This document shows positions 33,909-43,269 of a stretch of DNA of 64,000 nt, one piece after another. This stretch comes from Polyangiaceae bacterium (GTDB lineage: Bacteria > Myxococcota_A > Polyangia > Polyangiales > Polyangiaceae): contig JACKEB010000012.1 of NCBI GenBank assembly GCA_020633205.1, positions 310,001 through 374,000 on the forward strand, read 5' to 3'. The translations under genes were made by a program, and so were the position numbers. The notes below the pieces were generated by a model, which was not told where the DNA came from, made no database searches, and saw only the letters and a program-made list of their open reading frames with translations. Numbering within the stretch: the stretch's first letter is position 1; the number at the start of each line of letters is the position of its first letter.

Positions 33909-35474
33909 TCAGTGACGGAAGTGGCGCACGCCGGTGAACACCATCGCGATGCCCGCCTTGTCTGCCGCGGCGATCACGTCTTCGTCCTTCTTGCTGCCGC
34001 CTGGCTGGACCACGGCGGTGATGCCGGCCGCGATGCCCGCCTCGACGCCGTCAGGGAAGGGGAAGAAGGCGTCGGACGCCATGACGGAACCCTTCGCGGC
34101 CTCGCCCGCTTTTTCGCAGGCGATTTGCACCGCGGTGACGCGCGCGGTCTGACCGCCGCCGATACCGACGGTTGCGAACCCGGCGCCGTTCACGTCGGCT
34201 TTGCCGAGCACGATGGCGTTGCTCTTCACGTGCTTGCAGGTGCTCCAGGCGAACTCCAGCGCAGCGAGCTCGGAGTCGCTCGGGGCGCGCTTGGTCACGA
34301 CCTTGCCGGCGCGCACTTCGCCAGCGCCGCTGGCGTCGCGATCCATCACCACGATGCCGCCGCCGATGCGCTTGTAGGTCATCGCCTGGTGCTTGTGGTC
34401 GAGCCACTCGCCGGTTGCCAGGAGGCGCAGCGCGCTCTTCTTGCGCAGGCGCTCGAGGGCGTCGGGCGCGAAGCTCGGCGCGATGATGCACTCGAGGAAC
34501 GTTTCCGCGAGGAGCTCCGCCGTCGCCAGATCCACCTGACGATTCAGTGCGACGATGCCGCCGAACGCGCTCATCGCGTCGGCTTCGCGCGCGGCGTAGT
34601 ACGCGCTCTTGAGGTCGCTGCCGGTGGCGGCGCCGCACGGGCTAGCGTGCTTGATCACGACCGCGCCAGGGCCTTCGAGCTCGCGCACCGCCTCGAGCGC
34701 GGCATCCACGTCGACCAGGTTGTTGAAGCTGAGCTCCTTGGCGCCGGTGCCGAGCGATTCCGCGCGGGAAAGACTGCCGGGCTCTGCGGTGCGCTCACGG
34801 TAGAAGGCGCCGCTTTGATGCGGGTTCTCGCCGTAGCGCAGGCCGTAGGCTTTTTCGAATGGCAGCGTCATGAAGGCGGGGTAGCCGTCCTCTTGATCCT
34901 GCTTGCTGAGCCAGCCAGAGATGGCCGAGTCGTAGGCTGCGGTGTGCGCGAATGCCTTGGCAGCCAGGCGCTGGCGAGTGCCTTGGCTGAGCGCCCCTTC
35001 GGCCTTGAGCTCGCCGATGATTTGCGCGTAGTCACTCGGGTCGCAGACCACGGCGACGCGAGCGTGGTTCTTCGCGGCGGAGCGCAGCATGCTGGGTCCG
35101 CCAATGTCGATGTTCTCGATTAGATCCGCGAAGGCGGCGTCGGGCTTCTTGAGCGTGGCCTCGAAGGGGTAGAGGTTCACCACCACCATGTCGATGAACT
35201 CGGCGGAGATCCGCTGAAGGTCAGCTTCGTCGGTCCCCTCCCGGGCGAGGATGCCGCCGTGGACCTTCGGGTGGAGGGTCTTCACCCGGCCGTCCATCAC
35301 CTCGGGAGAGCCGGTGTAGCTCTCGACCGTGGAGACAGGGATGCCGGCTGATTCCAGCTGCTTGAACGTGCCACCGGTGCTGAGCAGGCGAGCGCCTTGT
35401 TCGACCAGTGCGCGGGCGAGATCGAGGATCCCGGTTTTGTCGGATACGGAGATGAGGACGTTGCGGACAGGCAT
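33909..35474 (-). CDS. purH: Bifunctional AICAR transformylase/IMP cyclohydrolase
   Basis: 521 residues, the normal length. It catalyses the last two steps of IMP synthesis: formylation of AICAR and ring closure. The N-terminal MGS-like cyclohydrolase domain begins NVLISVSDKTGI and has STGGTFKQL and DGRVKTLHPKVHGGIL. The transformylase domain has YGENPHQSGAFY, FNNLVDVDAALE, the catalytic VIKHASPCG and SDAFFPFPDG. It ends GVRHFRH, as in the family. The ATG at 35474 is the start. It stands alone between a terminator and a divergent lipoprotein gene. Confidence 0.97.
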   Translation of the reverse strand: MPVRNVLISVSDKTGILDLARALVEQGARLLSTGGTFKQLESAGIPVSTVESYTGSPEVMDGRVKTLHPKVHGGILAREGTDEADLQRISAEFIDMVVVNLYPFEATLKKPDAAFADLIENIDIGGPSMLRSAAKNHARVAVVCDPSDYAQIIGELKAEGALSQGTRQRLAAKAFAHTAAYDSAISGWLSKQDQEDGYPAFMTLPFEKAYGLRYGENPHQSGAFYRERTAEPGSLSRAESLGTGAKELSFNNLVDVDAALEAVRELEGPGAVVIKHASPCGAATGSDLKSAYYAAREADAMSAFGGIVALNRQVDLATAELLAETFLECIIAPSFAPDALERLRKKSALRLLATGEWLDHKHQAMTYKRIGGGIVVMDRDASGAGEVRAGKVVTKRAPSDSELAALEFAWSTCKHVKSNAIVLGKADVNGAGFATVGIGGGQTARVTAVQIACEKAGEAAKGSVMASDAFFPFPDGVEAGIAAGITAVVQPGGSKKDEDVIAAADKAGIAMVFTGVRHFRH

Positions 35475-35589
35475 GACGCCGGTCCCGGTATCTGCGCAGC
35501 AGCCCGCCGTCAATCATGCCCTCCGCCGCGACAACTCGCCGGGATTCGATGCTTGCGGAGGCGGGCGGGATTGGGGTTAGCTTCAGGAG

Positions 35590-36213
35590 ATGACTTCCAG
35601 GGCAACGCGCGCATTGGGGATCGGAAGCCTCGGCCTATTGGTGGTTGGCTGGACCACGGCCTGCACTGAGTCGAAGGACACCAATCCGGTGGTGACGCCC
35701 AAGTCCGGCGCGTATCAGCCCGAGCCGAGCGGGGTTTTGATCGACGAAGCGGAAGCCTGCCAAGCGATCACCGCCGCAGAAGACGCGGCGAGGAGTTCCC
35801 TCGGATGTGGCAGCGTGCAGCGCGCGCCGTGCCCCGAGTACATCCGTCCCGCAGGCGGGAGCAGCTGCTTCACCTACGACAAGGGCACCGTCGACGCGTG
35901 CGTGAGCTACTACAGCGAGCTCAGCCTCTGCAGCGACTTCGTGGAGAAGCCTTGTGTCATCACCGCGCAAGCGACGACGGGCTGCAGCACGGCGAGCGGC
36001 GGTGCAGGCGGGACCGGCGGAACCAGCGGCAGCGGCGGAACCAGCGGCAGCGGTGGAACCAGCGGCAGCGGTGGTACCGGCGGAACGAGCGGCAGCGGTG
36101 GAACTGCGGGCAGCGGCGCTGGCGGCACGAGCGGCAGCGGTGGCACTGCCGGTGGAACCAGTGGCGCCGGCGGCAGCGCGGGCACCACCGGCGGCACGGC
36201 CGGCTCAAACTAG
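35590..36213 (+). CDS. Cys-rich lipoprotein with Gly/Ser/Thr repeat tail
   Basis: 207 residues. The signal peptide ends VGWTTAC with the lipid Cys at about residue 25. The folded part (about 50-135) has eight Cys residues, including SLGCGSVQRAPC and CVSYYSELSLC. The last 70 residues are repeats of GGTSGSGG. Cys spacing and tail resemble the lipoprotein at 2660-3274. Function unknown; surface display is inferred. It is divergent from purH. Confidence 0.82.
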   Translation: MTSRATRALGIGSLGLLVVGWTTACTESKDTNPVVTPKSGAYQPEPSGVLIDEAEACQAITAAEDAARSSLGCGSVQRAPCPEYIRPAGGSSCFTYDKGTVDACVSYYSELSLCSDFVEKPCVITAQATTGCSTASGGAGGTGGTSGSGGTSGSGGTSGSGGTGGTSGSGGTAGSGAGGTSGSGGTAGGTSGAGGSAGTTGGTAGSN

Positions 36214-36304
36214 CGGCGCGCTACCAAGCGGCGCGGGCGCCCGTCAACGCCGAGCAGAAAGCGACCGCACTGGTCGCTGAGTGCGGTACCAAGCGAACCC
36301 GCCC

Positions 36305-37732
36305 TCAAGCCCGATACAACTGCTGAAACCGCCTCGCCGGCCGGTCCCAACTCACATCCTGCCGCATCACCCGCCGCCTCAAAGCGCTCCAGCGCTGCTT
36401 CTGATACCCACTAATCGCTCGCGCAACCGCCGCCGTGATCGCCTTCGGGCTGGCTTCGTCAAACGCAAACCCCGTCCCAGTGGACAGCTCAGCGTCCGCG
36501 TCAACGATGGTGTCCCCGAGCGCGCCAACGGCGTGCACGACCGGTACCGCGCCATAGCGCTCAGCCAACATCAGCTCGGTAGCAGCCCGGTCGGCCCGCG
36601 GCGAGATGAGCCAGAGGTCGCAGGCGGCCAGCAACCTTCGCTTTTCCACCTGGGAATTGGCGCCGTTTTCCCAGCTGGGCAGGATGCGCAGATTGTCCGG
36701 GTAGCGCTCGCTCACGCTCCTGAGCTTGGTGACCAGCGTGTCGTCCCCGGCATCGCTCACCAAGAGCACCACGTCGTTGGCGAGCAACTTGGGCAGCGCC
36801 GCGACCAGCCAGTCGCCACCGCCGGCCCGGGTCAAATCGCCGGCAAACGCCATCAACGGACGCTCGGGTGATAGCGGGATCTCCAGCTGACGGAGCAGCG
36901 CGGTCTTACACACTTGCTTGCCGCTCGGGTCCTCGGCGTCGTAGCGCTGCGCAAGGGACGGATCCGTCGCCGGGTTGAACACCGCGTAGTCGACGCCGAG
37001 CTGCACGCCGAAAAATACATCGCTGCGATCCGCAAGCACTCGAGTGAGGCCGCCAGCGTGGCCGTCGCTCGAGAGGTCGCGAGCGTAGGCGTCGCTGATG
37101 GTGGTGATCACGTCGGCGCCGGAGATCCCCGCCTTGAGGGCGTTCACGCGATTGCCGGCACGCGCCTCCCCGGCACGCTCCTTGGGGATCCCCAGGGATT
37201 CGGCGGCGCGAGCCGGGAACGAGCCTTGATGCGTGGCGTCGGTGATCGTGAGCACGACGCGAGCCCCGAGCTCGTTCAGGGCTGCGGGAGCCGCTGGCCA
37301 GTCGAAGAGGTGCACCACGTCGAAGCCCTGCCCGGCCTTGCTGCGCTCCTGGCAAAGCGCCTGAACCGAACGCACCAAGAGCCCACAGCGCTCGGCCAGC
37401 AGATCCGCGTCGACATCGCTGCCGAAAGGCGCCTCGCCTTCGAAGCGGGACACGGCCTTCTCGCCTTTGCTCGGCGCGCCATCGAAGAGCACGACCTTTA
37501 CGCCGCTCGGGAGCTGACAGTCGAACACCACCGCCTGTCCACCGTCCCACTCGAGGGGCGAGAGACGCCGCGCGAGCATCAGACCTCCGGCTTCGAAGCC
37601 CTCGAGCCTCGGCAGCGCGACGGTCACGTCGTGTCCCAACTGTTTCAGGCCCTTCGCAAGGGCGGCTACGACGCTGCCGCAGCCTGTGTCCACGAAGGGC
37701 GAGAGCTCGGCGGAGACCATCAGGATGTCCAT
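36305..37732 (-). CDS. Glycogen-synthase-like (GT5) protein without key catalytic residues
   Basis: 475 residues with the two-Rossmann GT-B layout of bacterial glycogen synthase. The N-terminus MDILMVSAELSPFV matches GlgA, but the substrate-binding KTGGLADV motif reads DTGCGSVV. The catalytic-His region (normally HDWHA) reads HLFDWPAA. The Arg and Lys of the donor-phosphate site are replaced (FAGDLTRAGG). The EPCGL Glu motif reads DRAAT, although RYGAVPVVHAVGALGDTI follows as in the family. ADP-glucose transfer is therefore doubtful; a regulatory or altered-substrate role is more likely. It is divergent from argB. The ATG at 37732 is chosen from family alignment. Confidence 0.75.
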   Translation of the reverse strand: MDILMVSAELSPFVDTGCGSVVAALAKGLKQLGHDVTVALPRLEGFEAGGLMLARRLSPLEWDGGQAVVFDCQLPSGVKVVLFDGAPSKGEKAVSRFEGEAPFGSDVDADLLAERCGLLVRSVQALCQERSKAGQGFDVVHLFDWPAAPAALNELGARVVLTITDATHQGSFPARAAESLGIPKERAGEARAGNRVNALKAGISGADVITTISDAYARDLSSDGHAGGLTRVLADRSDVFFGVQLGVDYAVFNPATDPSLAQRYDAEDPSGKQVCKTALLRQLEIPLSPERPLMAFAGDLTRAGGGDWLVAALPKLLANDVVLLVSDAGDDTLVTKLRSVSERYPDNLRILPSWENGANSQVEKRRLLAACDLWLISPRADRAATELMLAERYGAVPVVHAVGALGDTIVDADAELSTGTGFAFDEASPKAITAAVARAISGYQKQRWSALRRRVMRQDVSWDRPARRFQQLYRA

Positions 37733-37794
37733 CGGCGCACGGCGTAGCACGGCTCCGACGGGCCCGGGAACCTTATCGGGGCGAGCTTTCGCTC

Positions 37795-37809
37795 CTCACC
37801 CCCAAAAAA
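37795..37809. repeat. CTCACCCCC element in the argB divergent region
   Basis: CTCACCCCCAAAAAA, preceded by GGGGCGAG at 37778-37785, which can pair with CTCACCCC apart from one mismatch that becomes G-U on the minus strand. It is in a divergent promoter region, so it cannot be a terminator for either flanking gene. Confidence 0.5.
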
Positions 37810-37872
37810 CCAGCGCGATCCCGGCGAGGCTCCAGTTGCCCCGGAGGCGTGAGTCAGTACGCTCCGCACCCC

Positions 37873-38769
37873 ATGGACCAGCTCGTCGAAAAAGCCGCCA
37901 TTCTGCATGAGGCGCTGCCCTACATCCGGCGCTTCCACCAGCGCATCTTCGTCGTGAAGTACGGCGGCCACGCGATGGTGGACGAGGAGCTGAAGCAGAG
38001 CTTCGCGCGGGACGTGTGCCTGCTGCGCTACGTCGGCATCCAGGTGGTGGTGGTGCACGGCGGTGGACCGCAGATCAACCAGACCCTCGGCAGGATGGGC
38101 ATCGAGTCCACGTTCTCCGGCGGCATGCGCGTGACCGATGACGAGACCATGAACGTGGTCGAGATGGTCCTCGGCGGCGCCGTCAACTCGGACATCGTGG
38201 GGCTGATCAGCGAGCAAGGCGGACGCGCCGTAGGTCTTGGCGGCAAAGACGACAGCTTCCTGCGCGCTGCACGGCGCACGGCGGTGGAAGCGCGCAACGC
38301 CGACGGCAGCTCGGTAAAGGTCGATCCCGGGCGCGTCGGGCAGGTCGAACAGGTCGATCCAAGCTTGATTCGCACGTTGATCGCTCAAGGCTTCATCCCA
38401 GTGATCGCGCCCATCGCGGTCGACTCACAGGGCAAGTCGCTGAACGTGAACGCGGACGAAGCCGCCGCAGCCATCGCCGGTGCCTTGCAGTCCGCCAAGC
38501 TGGTGTTGATGACCGACGTGGAAGGCGTGAAAGACGCCGAAGGCAAGCACATCAGCTCCCTCCGCGCGCGCGAAGCAGAGGCACTGATCGACAAGGGCGT
38601 GATCGCAGGGGGCATGATCCCCAAGGTGCGTTTCGCGCTGCAGGCCGTCGATTCCGGTGTGGAAAAGGTGCACATCATCGACGGCCGCCGTCGCCACGCG
38701 CTGCTGCTCGAAATCTTCACCGACTCGGGCGTCGGTACCGAGATCCAGCGCATCCACGATCCAGCCTAA
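37873..38769 (+). CDS. argB: N-acetylglutamate kinase
   Basis: 298 residues. It phosphorylates N-acetyl-L-glutamate, the second step of arginine synthesis. Landmarks of the amino-acid kinase fold are ALPYIRRFHQRIFVVKYGGHAM (split as ALPYIRRF and IFVVKYGGHAM), VVHGGGPQIN, SGGMRVTDDETM and VNADEAAAAIAGAL, and the C-terminal GGMIPKVRFAL and HIIDGR. The ATG at 37873 is used because family proteins begin with this helix; a GTG at 37849 is possible. The pseudouridine synthase follows after 40 bases. No other arg gene lies in the window. Confidence 0.96.
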   Translation: MDQLVEKAAILHEALPYIRRFHQRIFVVKYGGHAMVDEELKQSFARDVCLLRYVGIQVVVVHGGGPQINQTLGRMGIESTFSGGMRVTDDETMNVVEMVLGGAVNSDIVGLISEQGGRAVGLGGKDDSFLRAARRTAVEARNADGSSVKVDPGRVGQVEQVDPSLIRTLIAQGFIPVIAPIAVDSQGKSLNVNADEAAAAIAGALQSAKLVLMTDVEGVKDAEGKHISSLRAREAEALIDKGVIAGGMIPKVRFALQAVDSGVEKVHIIDGRRRHALLLEIFTDSGVGTEIQRIHDPA

Positions 38770-38809
38770 ATTCAGCCATTTCGGGACGGAGTCCGTGCAA
38801 CGCGTGCGC

Positions 38810-39856
38810 ATGCTCAAGAAGTCGGAGTGCATCCGACCTGCCGCGGCGCCGCCGGGAGCGCTGGTGCGCATCTTTCGTGTGCCGCCGGAGTGGGCGAGCA
38901 AGCGCCTGGATACGTTCTTGTCCGCGCAGCTGCGCAACACCAGCCGTACGCGGGCGCGCGCCATCATCGAGCAAAGCGCGTACGACCCACTGGGGCAGCG
39001 CATGAAGCCGAGCGACCGCCTGAAGGCGGAGAGCTTCGTCGTGCTGTGGCGGCGGCCACCTGACGAATCCGATGAACCCGTGCCGATCCCGGTGCTCTAC
39101 GAAGACGAGCACTTGCTGGTGGTGGACAAGCCGCCGCTGCTCACCGTGCACCCTACGGCGCGCCACCATCGCATCACGGTGCTGAGCCTGCTCGAAGCCG
39201 AGCGCCCTGGACAGTTCTTGAGCTTGATCCATCGGCTCGACCGCGAAACCTCGGGGATCTTGATGCTGGCCAAGAGCTCCGAGGCGGATCGTGCCTTCAA
39301 GCGACGCCTTGAAGACCGTTCTCGCGCGGAAACAAACCAGTACGGCCTCACCCCAGACGCCGGCCCCAGCATCGGTAAGACATACCTCGCGATCACCTGG
39401 GGGATCCCCGAGGCTGGCCTGATCGACGTGCCCCTGGAGCCAGACACCGACAACTCACTGCGGGTGAAGATGCGCGTGGCAACCGGCGGCGTGGGAGATG
39501 GCACCCCGGGCATGGAGGCGCGCACGCTGGTCGAGCTGCTCGAGACACGGCAGAACTACGCGCTGATCCGCTGTCGCCTGCTCACCGGGCGCCAACACCA
39601 GATCCGCATCCACCTGGCAAGCCAAGGCTTCCCCGTGGTGGGGGACAAGCTCTACGGGCCCGACGAGCGACTGCTGGCGCGTGCGGCGGATGGCGAGCTC
39701 ACCGACGAAGACTTGCAGAAGCTCGAACTCCCGCGCCAAGCGCTGCACGCCCACAGCTACGCGCTGGAGCACGCGATGACGGGTGAACAGCTCGAGCTGA
39801 TCGCGCCCCTACCCCAGGACCTGCAAGAGTTCTGGGACGAGCAGCTCGAAGACTGA
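38810..39856 (+). CDS. RluA-family pseudouridine synthase
   Basis: 348 residues. An S4-like domain (residues about 20-85: WASKRLDTFLSAQLRNTSRT) precedes the catalytic domain. HRLDRETSGILM contains the catalytic Asp of the RluA family. Other matches are LLVVDKPPLLTVHPTA and GRQHQIRIHLASQGFPVVGD. It isomerises uridine in 23S rRNA or tRNA; the target position cannot be told. The ATG at 38810 is chosen; a GTG at 38795 is possible. It is probably read with argB. Confidence 0.92.
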   Translation: MLKKSECIRPAAAPPGALVRIFRVPPEWASKRLDTFLSAQLRNTSRTRARAIIEQSAYDPLGQRMKPSDRLKAESFVVLWRRPPDESDEPVPIPVLYEDEHLLVVDKPPLLTVHPTARHHRITVLSLLEAERPGQFLSLIHRLDRETSGILMLAKSSEADRAFKRRLEDRSRAETNQYGLTPDAGPSIGKTYLAITWGIPEAGLIDVPLEPDTDNSLRVKMRVATGGVGDGTPGMEARTLVELLETRQNYALIRCRLLTGRQHQIRIHLASQGFPVVGDKLYGPDERLLARAADGELTDEDLQKLELPRQALHAHSYALEHAMTGEQLELIAPLPQDLQEFWDEQLED

Positions 39857-39881
39857 AATCAGTGCCTCTCACGCTCGAAGT

Positions 39882-40139
39882 TCAGCGCCTGTCCGCTTGC
39901 TCTTGCCCCGCGAGCTCCCACTCCACTTGTTCCACGAATCGCGGCTCGCTCAAGTCCTGGCGCCACGAAGCGTCCCAGCTGTCGCGGCGTGGGTTGAGGA
40001 TGCTGCCGTCGCGCTTCGCGAGCTGTGCGACGAGGCGTTCCTGCCATCTTTCCGCGCGGTCCATCTCGATGCTGCCCGCGAGAAAGAACCACGGCCGCGG
40101 TGCCTCGCTGAATGGTGTCGGCGGCTTGAGTTCCAACAT
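39882..40139 (-). pseudogene. Truncated nucleoside 2-deoxyribosyltransferase-like gene
   Basis: 85 codons. The visible part matches the N-terminal half of the Nuc_deoxyri_tr2 family: FFLAGSIEMDRAERWQERL, ILNPRRDSWDASWRQ and FVEQVEWELAGQEQAD. Full members continue for 50 or more residues with an active-site Glu region. Here a stop comes directly after AGQEQADRR. The gene may be inactive or a short variant. The next gene upstream on the minus strand (stop 40165) is 26 bases away, so it sits at the end of that operon. Confidence 0.65.
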
Positions 40140-40164
40140 AGCGGCGAGCAAGAAGCCTAGCAGC

Positions 40165-41016
40165 TCACTCCACTGGCTGGGCGCCGACGCCGCGGAGTGC
40201 CCGGGTGTACCAGCTGGCGCGGAGGAGCAGCAGTCCGACGATGACTAGCTGGTGCAGAAGCCAGGCGAGCAAGACGCGCCAGCCTCCGGGTTGCTCCACG
40301 GCGATGCGCTCCACGATCAACGCTGCGCCCGCGATTAGCGCCACGCCCCACAGCCATGGCGTGAGCCACGAGCTGAGCATCACGAGCTTCTGCGCTTTGA
40401 AGGCGCGCCACGCGAGCCGCAGGCTCAGGCGGAAACGCGCGTTGTGCTGCACCACCGCGGCGCGGCTGAGGTCGGTGAGCATCGAGAGCCAAAGCCACAA
40501 CAGGGCAAACGGCAGCAGGCTGGCGAGGCGCCACAGGTCCACGGAGCGTTCGTTCACGCGGGCCACGAGTGGGTCGTAGAGCGCTCCCCAGGTGACCGCC
40601 GCCAGCACCGCGAGGATGCCGCTCAAGACGAGGCTCAGCGCACTCAGGAGTACGAGCCTTGGTAGGGACTGGAGGGCCTGGCCGGCAGCTTCTCCGAGGC
40701 TGAGGCGACCAGAGTGACCAAGGGCAAACAGCCAAAAGGCATACGGCAACAACCCGAGCGCCGCGGCCAGACAAAACGCCCAGCTCGAATCGCGCATCGC
40801 GCTCCCGAGGAAGCGATAGCTGGTCTGGACGAGCGCGACGAGGGAGTCCCCACCCGGGGCAAACAACGAGGCGTCTCCCTGGGGAAATGACAGGAGCCCG
40901 GAGCCGTTGATCGCGGCGACGATGGGTGCGGCAACCAGCCAGCCGGCGAGGAGACGTGCCGCGTAGACCAGCGCGAGCGCACCCGGGCGACGGTAGGCGT
41001 CGACGGCACCGTTCAT
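40165..41016 (-). CDS. Integral membrane protein, unknown function
   Basis: 283 residues with about six membrane helices (near 18-38, 60-75, 80-105, 118-145, 165-190, 215-240, 250-272). No family signature was recognised, although the layout resembles DUF975-like proteins. The ATG at 41016 overlaps the stop of the aminopeptidase gene (ATGA), so translation is coupled. It may anchor or serve the aminopeptidase; that is inferred from coupling only. Confidence 0.8.
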   Translation of the reverse strand: MNGAVDAYRRPGALALVYAARLLAGWLVAAPIVAAINGSGLLSFPQGDASLFAPGGDSLVALVQTSYRFLGSAMRDSSWAFCLAAALGLLPYAFWLFALGHSGRLSLGEAAGQALQSLPRLVLLSALSLVLSGILAVLAAVTWGALYDPLVARVNERSVDLWRLASLLPFALLWLWLSMLTDLSRAAVVQHNARFRLSLRLAWRAFKAQKLVMLSSWLTPWLWGVALIAGAALIVERIAVEQPGGWRVLLAWLLHQLVIVGLLLLRASWYTRALRGVGAQPVE

Positions 41017-43124
41017 GGCGCCCCCAAACCCAGCGCGAGCTGCGCTGCATAGGTGAGTCGCTCTCGGCTGCGGCTCGCGGGTGCGGAGGCGTTGCTCGCC
41101 GCATTGTTCAAGGGGTTCTCATCGAGGGCGACGCGACCCTCGGGGTCCACCACCGCGTAAGCGAGGGGACTCGACCCGTGATACTGAATCTCCACCCACG
41201 CGCTGCGCCCGTCCCAATCGTGCACGCTGCGTGTGCCGTCTTCAGCGACTAGCAGCACCTGAACTGGGAACTTGAGGTCCCCGTGGCGATACACTAGCGC
41301 GCGACCGGTGTAGTCGTGCTCTGGAGGGTCCTCCGTGGAAACGGTGTGGCGTCCTCCGTCGTCGAAGACGCCGGCGGGTTTCTGGGTCTTGCGCGAGTCG
41401 ACGCTGCGGATCACGTAGTCCACCCGGCCGCGCTCGAACAACGCGCGCTCGAGGTTTTGGGACGCCTCGTCGCCGAGCACCTCGCGCATCGCGGCGATGA
41501 AGTGCCGTGGTCCGGGGTGCTTGAAGCGGTAGTACCGCGTGTAGCGCCCGAGAGCGCGTTCGACGTTCGCGCGCCCGTAGACTCGGGAGAGCGTGTCCAT
41601 GATCGTCGCCGTGCGCGCATACACCAGCGCGCCCATGGCGCGAAAGTTCGGGAACGCGGCTGCCGGGCGACCGACGATGTCGTCCTCGCCGTAGCTCGCG
41701 GCCGCCGCGCGCATCACCGAGCTGCGGTTGATGCTCAGGCTGGGCAGCGACACCAAGGCAGACTGGCCGTAGCGCTCCTCCATCGCGACGAGCTCGGCGT
41801 AGCTGTTGAGCCCCTCGTCCAAGAAGGGCCAGTTGTGCTCGTCCGTCCCCACGAGGCCGTAGAACCACTGATGGCCTAGCTCATGGATCGTCACGCCGGG
41901 GACACCCCGGTTCCAGTAGCCGTTGTACCAGTTGCCGCCGGTCGTGATCAGCGTGGGGTACTCCATGCCCCCAGAGTTCGCGGCGTATGCGGGAGGGTGC
42001 ACGACGGTGAGCGTCTTGTAGGGGTAGCGCCCATAGTGCTTGCCAAAGTGGGGCAGGGCGAAGCGCAGCGCGTCGAGCGTATCCGCGAGGTTTCGCTCAT
42101 GCGCTGGCGGGTAGAGCACCTTGACGGCCACACCGTCGATCGTCTCAGCGTGCTGCTGGAATCCCGGCCAGGCGGTCCAGGCGAAGTCGTGCACATCAGC
42201 CACGCGCTGACGTTGGATCAGCCGCCCGCCCTCGACTCGATGCTCGATGGTCTCGCCGCTGGCGCCGACGACGAAGCGCTCCGGTACGTCGAGGGTGACG
42301 TCGTAGTTGCCGTAGTCTGCGTAGAACTCGCTCTGGGCCTGAAAGGTGAAGTGCCGCCAGGTCCCGTCGCGCTCGAGCACCGCGAGCTTTGGAAACCACT
42401 GAGCCACGAAATGGTAGTCGGACAAGTACCCCGTGCGTTCGACGATCTGGGGGAGCTGGGACTCCCACTCGACCTCCAGGGTCAGCGTGGCGCCCGCGGC
42501 GATTTCATTGGGCAAGTCGACGCGGATGTCGGTTTCGTCCTTGGGGTCATCTGGGGAGTGCTTGGCGGCGTTCTTCAGCAAATCCACGCCGCCGAGCTCC
42601 ACTGCTTTGAGCTGCTTGAGGTCGATGTAGCCCCACTTTTCGCCCTTGTCGCCGCTGCGCCCGGCGCCGAACGGGGAGCGCAGGAACACCGTGTCCGCGT
42701 TCTTGAACGCATTCAGATACAAGTGGAACCAAAGTTGCCGCACGGCAACGTCTGAGGTGTTGGTCCACTTGATGCGCCCGCTTCCGCTGATGCGGTGGGT
42801 GTCTGAATCGAGCTTGGCCTTCAGCCAGTAGCTCGCTACTTCTTGCGCGTGCTCCGGGAGCGCGCTGTCGCTGTCGAAGCGAGGTCCGATCTCCCGCGGA
42901 GGCGCATCGGGGTGCGGCGTGCGACTCGGCTCCACGGGGAGCGGCGGATCGGCCTGACCCGGCGGGGAGGGGGGGGCTTCGCCCGTAACCGAGAGCCGCT
43001 CTCCGGCGGTCTGGAAGAGGCTGGCGGCGAGGCAGAGGCTGGCGACACCGAGCGCGAGCTCGAGCCACCAGGCTTTCCGCGTGGTCCTTTGCCGCGCTCG
43101 ATCTGGCGCTGTGTGGTGCTGCAT
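41013..43124 (-). CDS. Membrane-anchored M1-family metallopeptidase
   Basis: 703 residues. One N-terminal hydrophobic segment (about 20-40, LELALGVASLCLAASLF) and a Pro-rich linker (50-80) put the catalytic part outside the cytoplasm. The M1 motifs are present: the exopeptidase GGMEYP and the zinc site HELGHQWFYGLVG followed by DEGLNSYAE, which supplies the third ligand Glu 18 residues after HEXXH. Upstream is the beta-rich N-terminal domain of M1 enzymes (GSGRIKWTNTSDVAVRQLWF). It removes N-terminal residues from peptides in the periplasm. It is the first gene of a two- or three-gene operon with the membrane protein. Confidence 0.9.
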   Translation of the reverse strand: MQHHTAPDRARQRTTRKAWWLELALGVASLCLAASLFQTAGERLSVTGEAPPSPPGQADPPLPVEPSRTPHPDAPPREIGPRFDSDSALPEHAQEVASYWLKAKLDSDTHRISGSGRIKWTNTSDVAVRQLWFHLYLNAFKNADTVFLRSPFGAGRSGDKGEKWGYIDLKQLKAVELGGVDLLKNAAKHSPDDPKDETDIRVDLPNEIAAGATLTLEVEWESQLPQIVERTGYLSDYHFVAQWFPKLAVLERDGTWRHFTFQAQSEFYADYGNYDVTLDVPERFVVGASGETIEHRVEGGRLIQRQRVADVHDFAWTAWPGFQQHAETIDGVAVKVLYPPAHERNLADTLDALRFALPHFGKHYGRYPYKTLTVVHPPAYAANSGGMEYPTLITTGGNWYNGYWNRGVPGVTIHELGHQWFYGLVGTDEHNWPFLDEGLNSYAELVAMEERYGQSALVSLPSLSINRSSVMRAAAASYGEDDIVGRPAAAFPNFRAMGALVYARTATIMDTLSRVYGRANVERALGRYTRYYRFKHPGPRHFIAAMREVLGDEASQNLERALFERGRVDYVIRSVDSRKTQKPAGVFDDGGRHTVSTEDPPEHDYTGRALVYRHGDLKFPVQVLLVAEDGTRSVHDWDGRSAWVEIQYHGSSPLAYAVVDPEGRVALDENPLNNAASNASAPASRSRERLTYAAQLALGLGAP

Positions 43125-43269
43125 GAGTGCCCTTCGCGCGAGCCTCGCGGGTATTTCGCACGCGACGCTTTCTCGTGTTCCCTCGGACCCGTCAGGCCCT
43201 CAAGCGGCGGGTCCTCAGCCGAACACTGCGCTCGCCCGGCATAGCGCGAAGGAGGCCGCGCTGAAAAGC

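Noticed and set aside
33774..35123. 449-codon frame antisense to purH
   Set aside because: PurH is intact on the minus strand; the antisense frame is a GC-codon artefact.
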